From Candidatus Brocadia sp. (GTDB lineage Bacteria; Planctomycetota; Brocadiia; Brocadiales; Brocadiaceae), in assembly GCA_011525665.1 (NCBI GenBank), contig WYAU01000021.1, forward strand, positions 20,856 through 84,855: a stretch of DNA of 64,000 nt. Reading direction: 5' to 3'. The position numbers and the translations under genes are program-made. This document shows positions 53,562 to 61,361 of the stretch, in pieces (within the stretch, counting starts at the first letter, position 1; each line of letters begins with the position of its first letter). A model generated the notes under the pieces. It did not search any database, was not told the origin of the DNA, and saw nothing but the letters and a program-made list of their open reading frames with translations.

Positions 53562-54662
53562 TTAAAAACAATATGAGGAGACGCTGCCTAGCTCTGCAAC
53601 AGCAACCTTCAGGACATCTTCAACCGGGATTCCTTCAGGATTGTAAATGATCCGCGCAATATCCGGCGGGGGACCCCAGTGATGAAAATTACACTTGAGA
53701 AACAGCGCAATGGTGCGCACACCCAATGCACAGGAAAGGTGCATCGGTCCGCTATCGCAGGCGATGAAGAGGTTGCACTGTGAAACCATGGAAGCAAACG
53801 TTCTCAGGGAAGGTTCAAAGACAAGGGGGCAATCCTTACCCAGGGATTGCCCAAAAAATTCCATCAATTTTTTCTCGTCCGGCCCAAAAAAAACGATGAC
53901 GTTTACTCCTTGAACGCGAAGGGCCATGATCAGTTCCAGGAAATTTTTCGCAGGCCATTTCTTCCCTTTCGACTTCCGGCCCCCCACGAACAACCCGACA
54001 ACAGGAGCCTGATGTATTCCAATCAATTCCTTTACTTTCCTTTTCCCTTCTCTCTTTTCTTCAGGAGATAACCGGAGTTGTGGAAGTATCCGGTGCGTGT
54101 CCATTCTCATGGCATGAAAAAATACCGGCAGGACTTTATATTTATTGGTTTCCGCCGGTCTCGGAATGGAAATGTTAAACCAACGATCCCATTTCCCCCG
54201 GGTGCCGGCGCGGAAACGCGCCCCGGAAAATCCCACGATACATGAGCTCATCATCGACTGTGAACAACTCACATCAACTGCCAGATCATACTTACCGGAT
54301 CTCATTTTGTAGAAAAGGACGAAATAAGCCCATAAAATACCCGGGAAACTACGGGTTATGCTAAAGTGGTGATCAACAGGCAGATGTTTATAAAGTAAGC
54401 CTGATGCAGGAGAACCAACAAAATCAATAATGGCATGGGGAAAATTTTTTCTAAATATAACTATGGATGGTGTTGCAAGGATGGCATTTCCTATGCGAAA
54501 GTTGGCGCGCACCAACAAGATCTTTTTTATTTGCTCTTCCAGAAGGTTGGCGTGCACCTTCTTTGTCTTACGCAGAAACAGGTTTATCGCCTGCATGATC
54601 AGGCCGCGGATCTTCTTGTTCAAAAAATAGGGGAATGGATGTTTCCGCCAACCACCCTTCAT
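53562..54662 (-). CDS. GT9-family (heptosyltransferase-like) glycosyltransferase
   Basis: GT-B glycosyltransferase of the heptosyltransferase family, up to 390 residues depending on start; ATG 54662, ATG 54596 (MQAINLFLRKTKKVHANLLE) and an upstream ATG 54734 are all in frame. The Rossmann core starts at KKILLVRANFRIGNAILATP, and the donor site is FIACDSGPMHLSCALGVRT. It lies in the sugar cluster, downstream of a GT2 gene. Substrate heptose is only implied by family; related enzymes use other sugars. Confidence 0.85.
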   Translation of the reverse strand: MKGGWRKHPFPYFLNKKIRGLIMQAINLFLRKTKKVHANLLEEQIKKILLVRANFRIGNAILATPSIVIFRKNFPHAIIDFVGSPASGLLYKHLPVDHHFSITRSFPGILWAYFVLFYKMRSGKYDLAVDVSCSQSMMSSCIVGFSGARFRAGTRGKWDRWFNISIPRPAETNKYKVLPVFFHAMRMDTHRILPQLRLSPEEKREGKRKVKELIGIHQAPVVGLFVGGRKSKGKKWPAKNFLELIMALRVQGVNVIVFFGPDEKKLMEFFGQSLGKDCPLVFEPSLRTFASMVSQCNLFIACDSGPMHLSCALGVRTIALFLKCNFHHWGPPPDIARIIYNPEGIPVEDVLKVAVAELGSVSSYCF

Positions 54663-54764
54663 CGTTTTATTTGTTTGGAACATGGGTAATTGTGATTTGA
54701 AAATTGCTTCGCCCTGAATCTGATTCAGTGTCATATTTCGGATTTAACTGTTCGGGATGGGAGA

Positions 54765-55652
54765 CTACCATAACCGGAGATAGTATCTCAGCGTTCTCAA
54801 ATTCAGAGGATCATATTTCAGAGACAGCCGGAAATTTTCATTTGCCAGACTTCTGTTCCCTATCCGTAAATAATATCGACCGGCCTTCGCATAATGTGAA
54901 GCCAGCCGCTTTTTATAAAGTTTTTCGCTCATTCCGCACATCTTATCTTTGAACACTGTGTAGGTTTTATCTATAACCTGTTTTTGATATTTTAAGACAT
55001 TATCCCTGTTTTTACTCAAAGAACGCGGATTATGTCTATATTTAACCATCGGTTTATTAATCCCTGCGACTTTAAAATAAAATGCAATACGCAGCCACAT
55101 ATCCCAGTCCTGACAATTGAAGAGTTGCTCATCAAACAGGCCTGTTGTCTCGAATACATCCTTTCGTACCACGACGGATGAGGAAATGATAAAATTCTGT
55201 TCGGAAAATAGCCGGATAAAAATATTACCGGAAGGCAATCGTTTCCTCCGGCCGTCGCCAAGGGCATATCCTTTTTCATCGATATTTATATGCCGTGAAT
55301 ATACCATACCGACATCAGGGTATTTGTTAAAACTTTCCCTATCTGTCTGTAATTTTTCGGGCAGCCAGAGGTCATCTGCGTCAAGAAAGGCTATATATTT
55401 ACCCTGAGCCGATTGAATGCCGGCATTTCTTGCGGCAGGGAGTCCCCTGTTTTGTTCCAGATGTATGTACTTTATCTTTTGCATGAACGGATTCAATACT
55501 GCTTTCGTATTATCTGTAGATCCGTCATCAACAACAATTGTTTCATAAAAATCGTACGTTTGCGATAAAACCGATCCAAGGGATTCCGGTAAAAAGCGCG
55601 CACAATTATAGGTGGGTACTATGACACTGATTAAGGAACAATTGCCATTCAT
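54765..55652 (-). CDS. GT2-family glycosyltransferase
   Basis: GT-A glycosyltransferase of 295 residues. SLISVIVPTYNCARFLPESL opens the fold, ETIVVDDGSTDNTKAVL contains the first Asp, GKYIAFLDADDLWLPEKLQ the DxD motif, and FNCQDWDMWLRIAFYF the catalytic base region (WDMWLR). Typical of EpsH/WcaA-like enzymes. C-terminal helices are rich in Lys and Arg. Confidence 0.9.
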   Translation of the reverse strand: MNGNCSLISVIVPTYNCARFLPESLGSVLSQTYDFYETIVVDDGSTDNTKAVLNPFMQKIKYIHLEQNRGLPAARNAGIQSAQGKYIAFLDADDLWLPEKLQTDRESFNKYPDVGMVYSRHINIDEKGYALGDGRRKRLPSGNIFIRLFSEQNFIISSSVVVRKDVFETTGLFDEQLFNCQDWDMWLRIAFYFKVAGINKPMVKYRHNPRSLSKNRDNVLKYQKQVIDKTYTVFKDKMCGMSEKLYKKRLASHYAKAGRYYLRIGNRSLANENFRLSLKYDPLNLRTLRYYLRLW

Positions 55653-55690
55653 GGGTATACATTCGGAAATACTGATTACGGTAAAAAATT

Positions 55691-56776
55691 TTATATTTTT
55701 TCCCTCACCTGACTCTCATAGAGCGCATACATCTCTAGCCCGATCTTGTTAAGATCGTATGCCCTTCCCTGGCTCTCCGATCTTTTTGAAAAATCAAGGA
55801 GCATATTCCTGTCCGAATACAATGCGAGAATTCTTTTCATTATTTCTTCCGGGTTATCATGAACGATAAAGCCGTTTACTCCTTCCTGAACAATTTCCTG
55901 CATAAAATCATCGTGTAAACAGATGACGGGTTTCCCCATTGCCTGACATTGCCTCAGCGCACGGGCTGTTCCATCAGAACCGGCTACGGTATAAAACATT
56001 ATATCAAACGAATTAACAGCATCCCAGTAATCATCCTTTCTGTATCCACCAGGTACTATGACGTCTGCGAGACCATACCTTTTCATAGGCTCTGTGACAA
56101 GTCTCTGAACGTGGGGCCCTTTCCCAAACAGTAAGAACTTTATTCTTTCCTGCGATTTCTTTATCAGTTTTGCTGTTTCTATAACTAAATCGAATCTCCT
56201 GTGTGGCTGAACGCGCATGACAAGGCCTACGACGAAATCTTCTGCCGACAAACCAAATGCGGACCGAATGTTTTTACGCTTTGCCGGTATCTGCTGCAGA
56301 TCCAGCCACGGTTTTATATAGACGACATTTCTCAACTCCCGAAATAACTCGTCATGGAGTTTTTTCTGGAAGACCGTAATTACATTTGCGGTCTTCCAAA
56401 GGGCTCTTTTCAATTTACCGGGATAAGCGTCTTTGAGATGTGAAAATACCTTAGTGAAATTTTCGGAATTACCCGGAAGGGTAATCATGTCCCGCTCCCG
56501 AAAGAAGTGGATCACATCGGGTTTAACCTGACGGATAATCCGCTTTATTAACCTTCTGTTTTTCATTAATGAACCAATACCGCCGCGTTTTTGCAGTCCC
56601 TGCATAAGGTGAATCCTGTCTGTTCTGACATGGGCGACAAACCTGCTTTCGGGGTATTTTGGCGTGCTCATAAGCAAAAAAATCTCGGCCTTTCCGCTCA
56701 TAAAGTTGCATAATTCAACTATCGGTTGAGAAGGCCCCGTCCACTTCCAATCTGAATAGATGTAAAGTATCTTCAT
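55691..56776 (-). CDS. GT4-family glycosyltransferase
   Basis: GT-B retaining glycosyltransferase of 361 residues from ATG 56776 (MKILYIYSDWKWTGPSQPIV). Acceptor-side GPSQPIVELC, then the donor region AGSDGTARALRQCQAMGKPV and VQEGVNGFIVHDNPEEIM. The ATG overlaps the stop of the preceding gene (TAATG). The frame extends upstream to 56923, but that part is antisense to nothing useful and lacks family similarity. Confidence 0.87.
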   Translation of the reverse strand: MKILYIYSDWKWTGPSQPIVELCNFMSGKAEIFLLMSTPKYPESRFVAHVRTDRIHLMQGLQKRGGIGSLMKNRRLIKRIIRQVKPDVIHFFRERDMITLPGNSENFTKVFSHLKDAYPGKLKRALWKTANVITVFQKKLHDELFRELRNVVYIKPWLDLQQIPAKRKNIRSAFGLSAEDFVVGLVMRVQPHRRFDLVIETAKLIKKSQERIKFLLFGKGPHVQRLVTEPMKRYGLADVIVPGGYRKDDYWDAVNSFDIMFYTVAGSDGTARALRQCQAMGKPVICLHDDFMQEIVQEGVNGFIVHDNPEEIMKRILALYSDRNMLLDFSKRSESQGRAYDLNKIGLEMYALYESQVREKI

Positions 56777-57768
56777 TAAGGAGAAAGACCTTTTATGATG
56801 TTGATAAATTTGGGTATATTTGCCTTCAGGGAATAGGAAGATTCCACCGTTTTCTTTCCTTCCCGCCCCATACGTTCCCGAAGGGCCTTGTCCTTTATGA
56901 GAAGACCGATCTTTGCGATCCATTCCTGTGCGGAGGCTGCAAAGAAACCGTTTTCACCTTCCTTTATTATTTCCGTATGCACGCCGACCGGCGAGCAGAC
57001 CGGAGGAATCCCCACCGAGAGATACTGGAGTAATTTGGTGGCGCATTTTCCCTTTGTCCACTCGTGATCGGGCAAGGGCGCCAGACCAATATCAATGTCC
57101 TGCAAATCTGCATTTTCATCTTCAAGCGCCCATATTTTTTTCACAACCGGCATCCTTCCGCACTCAAAAAAATCATTGCAAATAATCTTGAGCTCTACTG
57201 ATTTATGCTGGCTCGCCAACTGATCAAAGGCCGGGGTTAATTCCTTTAAGAAGGGGAGGGATGACTTGCTCCCTATCCAGCCGATGGTAATCCTCTCTTT
57301 GCTTCTGCAAAAATCTTTTGTCGTATATTTCCCTGTGTCGATTGCAGTTGGCAGGATCGTGATATTTTCATTATAGGGCATGGCTTTTGATTTCAGGTAC
57401 TGATTTCCTGCTATAACCTGATCACTCTGCCTTACCATCCTGGCAAATGTCCTTTGCCGTTTAAAAGACCGCCCGCCGCCATCTACGGGACTTTTAAACA
57501 TGATGGCATCATCAAAATCATAGATAATTCTGATGTTCTTTCTCCTGAGATACCAGAGCTGCCAGTGCCATAGCCTTTTCTTCTGGACAAACACGGCATG
57601 ATAATCTTTGAGTTCTGAAAATAGTTTCATCCAGCGAAAAAAGGAATCGGGGAATAATGCTACATCTGCCTCTATGCGCGCCTCCTGAACATACGGGAGG
57701 TATTGCAATACCCTGTATCTGCTTGCCGGGTGGTCCCATCCCTGTATAAGAAAATAAACCTTTTTCAC
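56776..57768 (-). CDS. GT4-like glycosyltransferase
   Basis: GT-B type glycosyltransferase of 330 residues. VYFLIQGWDHPASRYRVLQY starts the N-terminal domain; IIYDFDDAIMF is a hallmark of this subgroup. The C-terminal donor domain has TIGWIGSKSSLPFLKEL, IDIGLAPLPDHEWTKGKCAT and KLLQYLSVGIPPVCSPVGVH. GTG 57768 start. Similar proteins act in surface polysaccharide synthesis; the sugar is unknown. Coupled to the next GT4 gene. Confidence 0.85.
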   Translation of the reverse strand: MKKVYFLIQGWDHPASRYRVLQYLPYVQEARIEADVALFPDSFFRWMKLFSELKDYHAVFVQKKRLWHWQLWYLRRKNIRIIYDFDDAIMFKSPVDGGGRSFKRQRTFARMVRQSDQVIAGNQYLKSKAMPYNENITILPTAIDTGKYTTKDFCRSKERITIGWIGSKSSLPFLKELTPAFDQLASQHKSVELKIICNDFFECGRMPVVKKIWALEDENADLQDIDIGLAPLPDHEWTKGKCATKLLQYLSVGIPPVCSPVGVHTEIIKEGENGFFAASAQEWIAKIGLLIKDKALRERMGREGKKTVESSYSLKANIPKFINIIKGLSP

Positions 57769-57779
57769 CTGAAAATACT

Positions 57780-57822
57780 TCCTGTACTGTCATTCTGAGC
57801 GAAGCGAAGATTCGTGTTTGCC
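57780..57822. repeat. Dispersed repeat, TGTCATTCTGAGCGAAGCGA type
   Basis: The 142-bp spacer between the sugar genes contains TGTCATTCTGAGCGAAGCGA, a sequence I recall as a common dispersed intergenic repeat in many bacterial genomes. No gene or terminator is evident here. Confidence 0.4.
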
Positions 57823-57910
57823 CAAGACCTTTTGTTTTCGCCGCACAGTGGCATTTCTCATCACCCTTTCTGAGCCTGAGGCTCATGGTTCTTTCGTCTG
57901 GGATTAATAG

Positions 57911-59554
57911 TTATTGCGCAATTTGTGTTTTTGGACTCCATACATGTTTCCGCCGTATGCTTGTCCGAACAATTCTCCGGAGAATTGCCCTGTCTTCTTC
58001 CGTAAGATATTTTATCCCTGCATATACCCGATAAAATCGTAATCTGTCAGCGTACGTAATACAATGGGGAATAGACGCATTTAATTGAGATAAATTTTTC
58101 ATCTTTCTTTGGATGGTTATTTTTTTATGAAAAGACACCCGATCCAGATCGAGATAAAAAAACTCCCAGCTATCCGGTAATTCCCTGATCATGATGTTAT
58201 TCGCTTTTAAATCATGGTGATATATGCCCGCGTCGTGAAGTTGCTGAAAAGACCTTGCTAAACAGGAAACAAATTCCCGCTTTTTGCCGGTTATCGCCTT
58301 ATTATACGGATCATGAAACTTTTCACTTATATATCTGTTGCACGGCAGACAGGCGGAGATATCATCCATAACAATAAAACTCTTTTTGAGTATACCCCTT
58401 CTTTTCTCCTCAAGCACAGCGATGGGGTGGGGAGTCCGGAAGTTTGCAGCCAACAAACCATGAGATGCAACCCATGCCCTTCGTGCGGGAGAACTCCGGA
58501 AGGAATAGTAAAATCTCTTCCAGGCGGACGGATACCGATATTCCTTGATACAAACGCTTTTAATGCCTTCGTGAGAAACGGGGAGAAGCGTAATGCCTGT
58601 TTTTCGTGAGGATTTTACGACAGTACCGGGCCGTTCCTGGAAGGACAGCGTGTGTTTCCTGATCAAGGCAGCCAGTGTGCTCACATCCCATTCATTTCGC
58701 ACGTTTATTCTATACCCGGCATGGGTAGCAACCGTGAACACGTTGTTCGTTTTTAAGCATTTTCTCGTCCTGCTATTCCGGAATCTCTGCCTGGTTTTAC
58801 TGATTTTCTTCAAGACGGCCTTACAGAAAATCTCCCCATCTCTGGGAGCCAGTAGCTGGCCGGTATAATTATTGATCAACCCCGTTATCTCTTTGCTGGT
58901 ACAGGCATCTGAGACTGAATATAATAACCTTGATAGCTCCTGAATCCTTAACGATAACGGAGGTCGTTTTTTAAATGTTGTGCGTCCGAGATCCAGCAAG
59001 TAAAACAACGAAGTGTTGTCCCGATTCACCACAATATTTTCAGCATGGAGCTCTCCGTGAAAAATGCCGTGATCATGTACAGTTTTAACATAAGAAACAA
59101 GATTATTGAGGAATATATTTTTCCTTGATATATACCCGGGTGATTGGTGAATAGCGCTTAATAATTCCTTCACCGTCACGCTATTGGGTATTGCCTTTGA
59201 AATTATATAACAATCCTTCAGTATTCCAAAGCGCCTCTTTTCTCCAACGGCAACAGGTTCTGCTGTAGGCACTTGAGCCCTGAGCAGTCGATGGCCATAG
59301 TTCCATTCCCTTTGCGCCTTTGATAAGGAAAATAATGATTTAAGGCCTTCCTGCCAGTTCCTGGCTGTGTACTGTTTTATGTAAAAAGACCCTTGATTAT
59401 GTGTATACCGTAATACCTTTTTATAATGTCCAGTACGGATGACCTCACACTGTTTATTTTCATGAAGTGCATGAAACATTTCTTTTAACACGTCGGGCAA
59501 TGCCTCCTTTGCCGACCATTGAATGCCCTCTCTGACAAAAGTATGTATATCCAT
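57911..59554 (-). CDS. Fused double LPS-kinase-like protein (WaaP/KdkA fold, two kinase domains)
   Basis: Protein of 547 residues containing two protein-kinase-like domains of the Kdo/heptose LPS kinase type. Domain 1 (about 40-260): Lys59/60 region GSFYIKQYTA, catalytic-loop HGIFHGELHAENIVV with Glu168 where Asp is expected, and LLDLGRTTF. Domain 2 (about 290-520): VCIKEYRYPSAWKRFYYSF, HDAGIYHHDLKANNIMI with the normal Asp448, and FYLDLDRVSF as the metal site. So domain 2 looks active and domain 1 may be a pseudokinase or have altered chemistry. Likely role: phosphorylating core sugars of an LPS-type glycan at the inner membrane. Neighbours are glycosyltransferases. Confidence 0.8.
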   Translation of the reverse strand: MDIHTFVREGIQWSAKEALPDVLKEMFHALHENKQCEVIRTGHYKKVLRYTHNQGSFYIKQYTARNWQEGLKSLFSLSKAQREWNYGHRLLRAQVPTAEPVAVGEKRRFGILKDCYIISKAIPNSVTVKELLSAIHQSPGYISRKNIFLNNLVSYVKTVHDHGIFHGELHAENIVVNRDNTSLFYLLDLGRTTFKKRPPLSLRIQELSRLLYSVSDACTSKEITGLINNYTGQLLAPRDGEIFCKAVLKKISKTRQRFRNSRTRKCLKTNNVFTVATHAGYRINVRNEWDVSTLAALIRKHTLSFQERPGTVVKSSRKTGITLLPVSHEGIKSVCIKEYRYPSAWKRFYYSFRSSPARRAWVASHGLLAANFRTPHPIAVLEEKRRGILKKSFIVMDDISACLPCNRYISEKFHDPYNKAITGKKREFVSCLARSFQQLHDAGIYHHDLKANNIMIRELPDSWEFFYLDLDRVSFHKKITIQRKMKNLSQLNASIPHCITYADRLRFYRVYAGIKYLTEEDRAILRRIVRTSIRRKHVWSPKTQIAQ

Positions 59555-60715
59555 CTATTCTCCTGGATTGTCATTCGCTATTTTACCATAAATCCGGAGC
59601 GTTTTTTCAATATTCTCTTCAAAGGAATACATTTCTGCCTTTCGTCTTGCGGCAAGGCCTATCTGCACCCTCTTATCTTTTTCCAGGAGTATGTTAATAT
59701 AATTCGTTATATCCTTTGCGTCGATGGGGTGGTCAATAACGAAACCGTCCTGGCCGTGGGTAATAATCTCCGAGACTCCACTCGCTCTGCTGGCAATAAC
59801 CGGGAGTCCCGATGCCATTGCCTCTAGACAGGCGGTACCAAAGGCATCATACTCGCTGGGAAAAACAAAAATATCCCCGCCCCCGTATATCTCCTCGATC
59901 TGCTTGCACACCCCTGCAAAGACCACCTTATCGAGAACGTTTTTTTCCTTTGCAAGCCTTTGATATTCCCGGTCGTTTCCTTTCCCCACAACGAGTAATT
60001 TGACTTTGCGGGATTTGTTTACCCGGGACACTGCGTCTAGAGCATATTTTAGGCCTTTTCTCTTAAAACCGGAACCAACAAACAACAGAAGAACTTCGTC
60101 CGGTGCAATTCCGTATTTAGCCCTTACAGCATCTCTGCACCGCATTTTGTTTTGGGACGCAAATATATGTGTGTCTACTCCATTATAAATAACCTCTATG
60201 TCGTCCGGTGATAACTGATAATGGTGTATAATTTCTTCCCTGCATTGCTCTGAGATACAGGTAATCTGCTTATAGTGTTTCCTTTTGAAAATAATTCTTT
60301 CTAAAAGCAGAAGGCTAAAGTGTCGTGGATTCAGGCATATGAGAATCCTGCCGAACCGGGATTGCATCAAGGGGTAGGTATGCATCATATAGTCCCAGTG
60401 GCATCCCCCGCCAACCCGATAAATATCTTGAAACAATGTCTGGGTAAATCCGTGAACGACATCAAACTTTATCTGCGTTTTTTTAATAATCTTAGGGGCA
60501 TTTACTGCAAATGTCCAGTATTTTAATGGCGACCAGAAGGTAATGGCCGGGACAGGGTGGCAGATCAATCCACTATACCGGTCTTTGCCAAACCGATGTG
60601 CGAATATATGCACTTCATGACCGCGATCAAGGAGCTGTTTGGATAAATGAAACACATAACTCTCCACACCGCCTTTTTCCCTGATAAACTGATATACCAC
60701 TAATGCAATTTTCAT
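59555..60715 (-). CDS. GT4-family glycosyltransferase (WaaG-like)
   Basis: Retaining GT-B glycosyltransferase of 386 residues, abutting the double kinase gene, an order seen for waaG-waaP in LPS core loci. KIALVVYQFIREKGGVESYV starts the fold with the GG donor loop; FPSEYDAFGTACLEAMASGL (EX7E) and GVSEIITHGQDGFVIDHP are the donor-site signature. TGG and SDLL-type WaaG-specific motifs were not examined further. First gene of the leftward sugar cluster. Confidence 0.9.
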   Translation of the reverse strand: MKIALVVYQFIREKGGVESYVFHLSKQLLDRGHEVHIFAHRFGKDRYSGLICHPVPAITFWSPLKYWTFAVNAPKIIKKTQIKFDVVHGFTQTLFQDIYRVGGGCHWDYMMHTYPLMQSRFGRILICLNPRHFSLLLLERIIFKRKHYKQITCISEQCREEIIHHYQLSPDDIEVIYNGVDTHIFASQNKMRCRDAVRAKYGIAPDEVLLLFVGSGFKRKGLKYALDAVSRVNKSRKVKLLVVGKGNDREYQRLAKEKNVLDKVVFAGVCKQIEEIYGGGDIFVFPSEYDAFGTACLEAMASGLPVIASRASGVSEIITHGQDGFVIDHPIDAKDITNYINILLEKDKRVQIGLAARRKAEMYSFEENIEKTLRIYGKIANDNPGE

Positions 60716-60792
60716 CGTAAACGCTGTAAGTATTCTGGAATATAATTTTTACAAAATTTACTTATAATACCACAAAAAATCCCAAAGTAAAA
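60716..60792. other. Start of the spacer between the sugar cluster and the porin-cytochrome genes
   Basis: The whole 646-bp spacer (60716-61361) has no protein gene. It is largely filled by two plus-strand candidate RNAs with their own promoters and terminators. A 16-codon frame inside RNA C (ATG 60826) has no ribosome site. Confidence 0.5.
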
Positions 60793-60821
60793 TTAGCAAA
60801 AATCAAATAATGTGATATAAT
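60793..60821 (+). promoter_or_regulatory. Sigma70-like promoter of RNA C
   Basis: TTAGCA (60793-60798), a 17-base spacer and a perfect TATAAT (60816-60821). The predicted start 60828 is the first base of the RNA C stem. Confidence 0.7.
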
Positions 60822-60827
60822 AACGAT

Positions 60828-61136
60828 GGAGAGGAAAGAGAAAGGGGAGCACGAGGTTGAACGCCTCAAGATATAGGCAACAAAGCTATGTGTCTAAAGT
60901 AACCCCTTTCTAATCCTCTCCGAAAAAGTTCTTTGAAAAGCATCAGCGGTGTTTAAAATAGACACGTGCAGTATAATAAACAAAAAGTTCAGTAAAGGGC
61001 GTCGGAGTCTCTTAAATACCGCTGTTAATATAAGGCTTCCTTAACCCGATGGAAAAACGGAAAGGGGTATACGTAATGAGGAAGTTAGAAACGTAGCCCG
61101 ACATGTCGGAAACGATATGCCGGGCTATTTTTATTT
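60828..61136 (+). ncRNA. Candidate large structured RNA (RNA C), about 309 nt
   Basis: Predicted from promoter to terminator. Domain 1 (60828-60921) is closed by GGAGAGGA/TCCTCTCC and AGAAAGGGG/CCCCTTTCT (17 bp with a 3/2 internal loop) and holds hairpins GAGG...CCTC and ATAG...CTAT. Domain 2 is a 13-bp stem, CAGCGGTGTTTAA (60944-60956) with TTAAATACCGCTG (61012-61024); its one G.U pair works only on the plus strand. A terminator ends it. It does not match my memory of RNase P, tmRNA, SRP or 6S RNA. Both flanking protein genes are on the other strand, so it is not a leader. Confidence 0.65.
61095..61136 (+). terminator. Rho-independent terminator of RNA C
   Basis: AGCCCG-A-CAT (61095-61104) pairs with ATG-C-CGGGCT (61117-61126) and is followed by ATTTTTATTT. 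Confidence 0.8.
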
Positions 61137-61194
61137 AAGGGGTGGCTGCACCTCATACTCTTTGGATACGAAAAGTATGACGAAAGTGAGAAAT

Positions 61195-61223
61195 TTGCGT
61201 TATGCATCAATATCGGTTACAAT
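61195..61223 (+). promoter_or_regulatory. Sigma70-like promoter of RNA D
   Basis: TTGCGT (61195-61200), a 17-base spacer and TACAAT (61218-61223); predicted start near 61230. Confidence 0.55.
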
Positions 61224-61229
61224 AAAAAT

Positions 61230-61320
61230 ACATATCTGTCAGGGCGCATCCAAAAAGACTTAGGTTTGTTTTGTTGACCCTTTGCAATACCTGAGTGCAA
61301 TGCGGATGCGCCTTTTTTAT
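61230..61320 (+). ncRNA. Candidate small RNA (RNA D), about 90 nt, with terminator
   Basis: A long hairpin: GGCGCATCC (61243-61251) pairs with GGATGCGCC (61304-61312), and inside it ACTTAGGT pairs with ACCTGAGT with one G.U that fits only the plus strand. A T-run (TTTTTTATTTTT) follows directly. It ends 40 bp short of the cytochrome stop codon on the opposite strand. It could also be the cytochrome operon terminator in part, but the T-run is on the plus strand. Confidence 0.55.
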
Positions 61321-61361
61321 TTTTGTATTCATGCACGGGGAGAAAAACCATGAAATAACGA

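Noticed and set aside
60826..60876. A 16-codon peptide gene at the 5' end of RNA C
   Set aside because: No ribosome site, and the frame lies inside a strong stem; probably chance.
60828..60921. c-di-GMP (GEMM) or cobalamin riboswitch in RNA C
   Set aside because: A CAAAGCTATGTGTCTAAAG stretch loosely recalls GEMM, but the conserved helices and tetraloop/receptor are not in place, and no gene follows on that strand.
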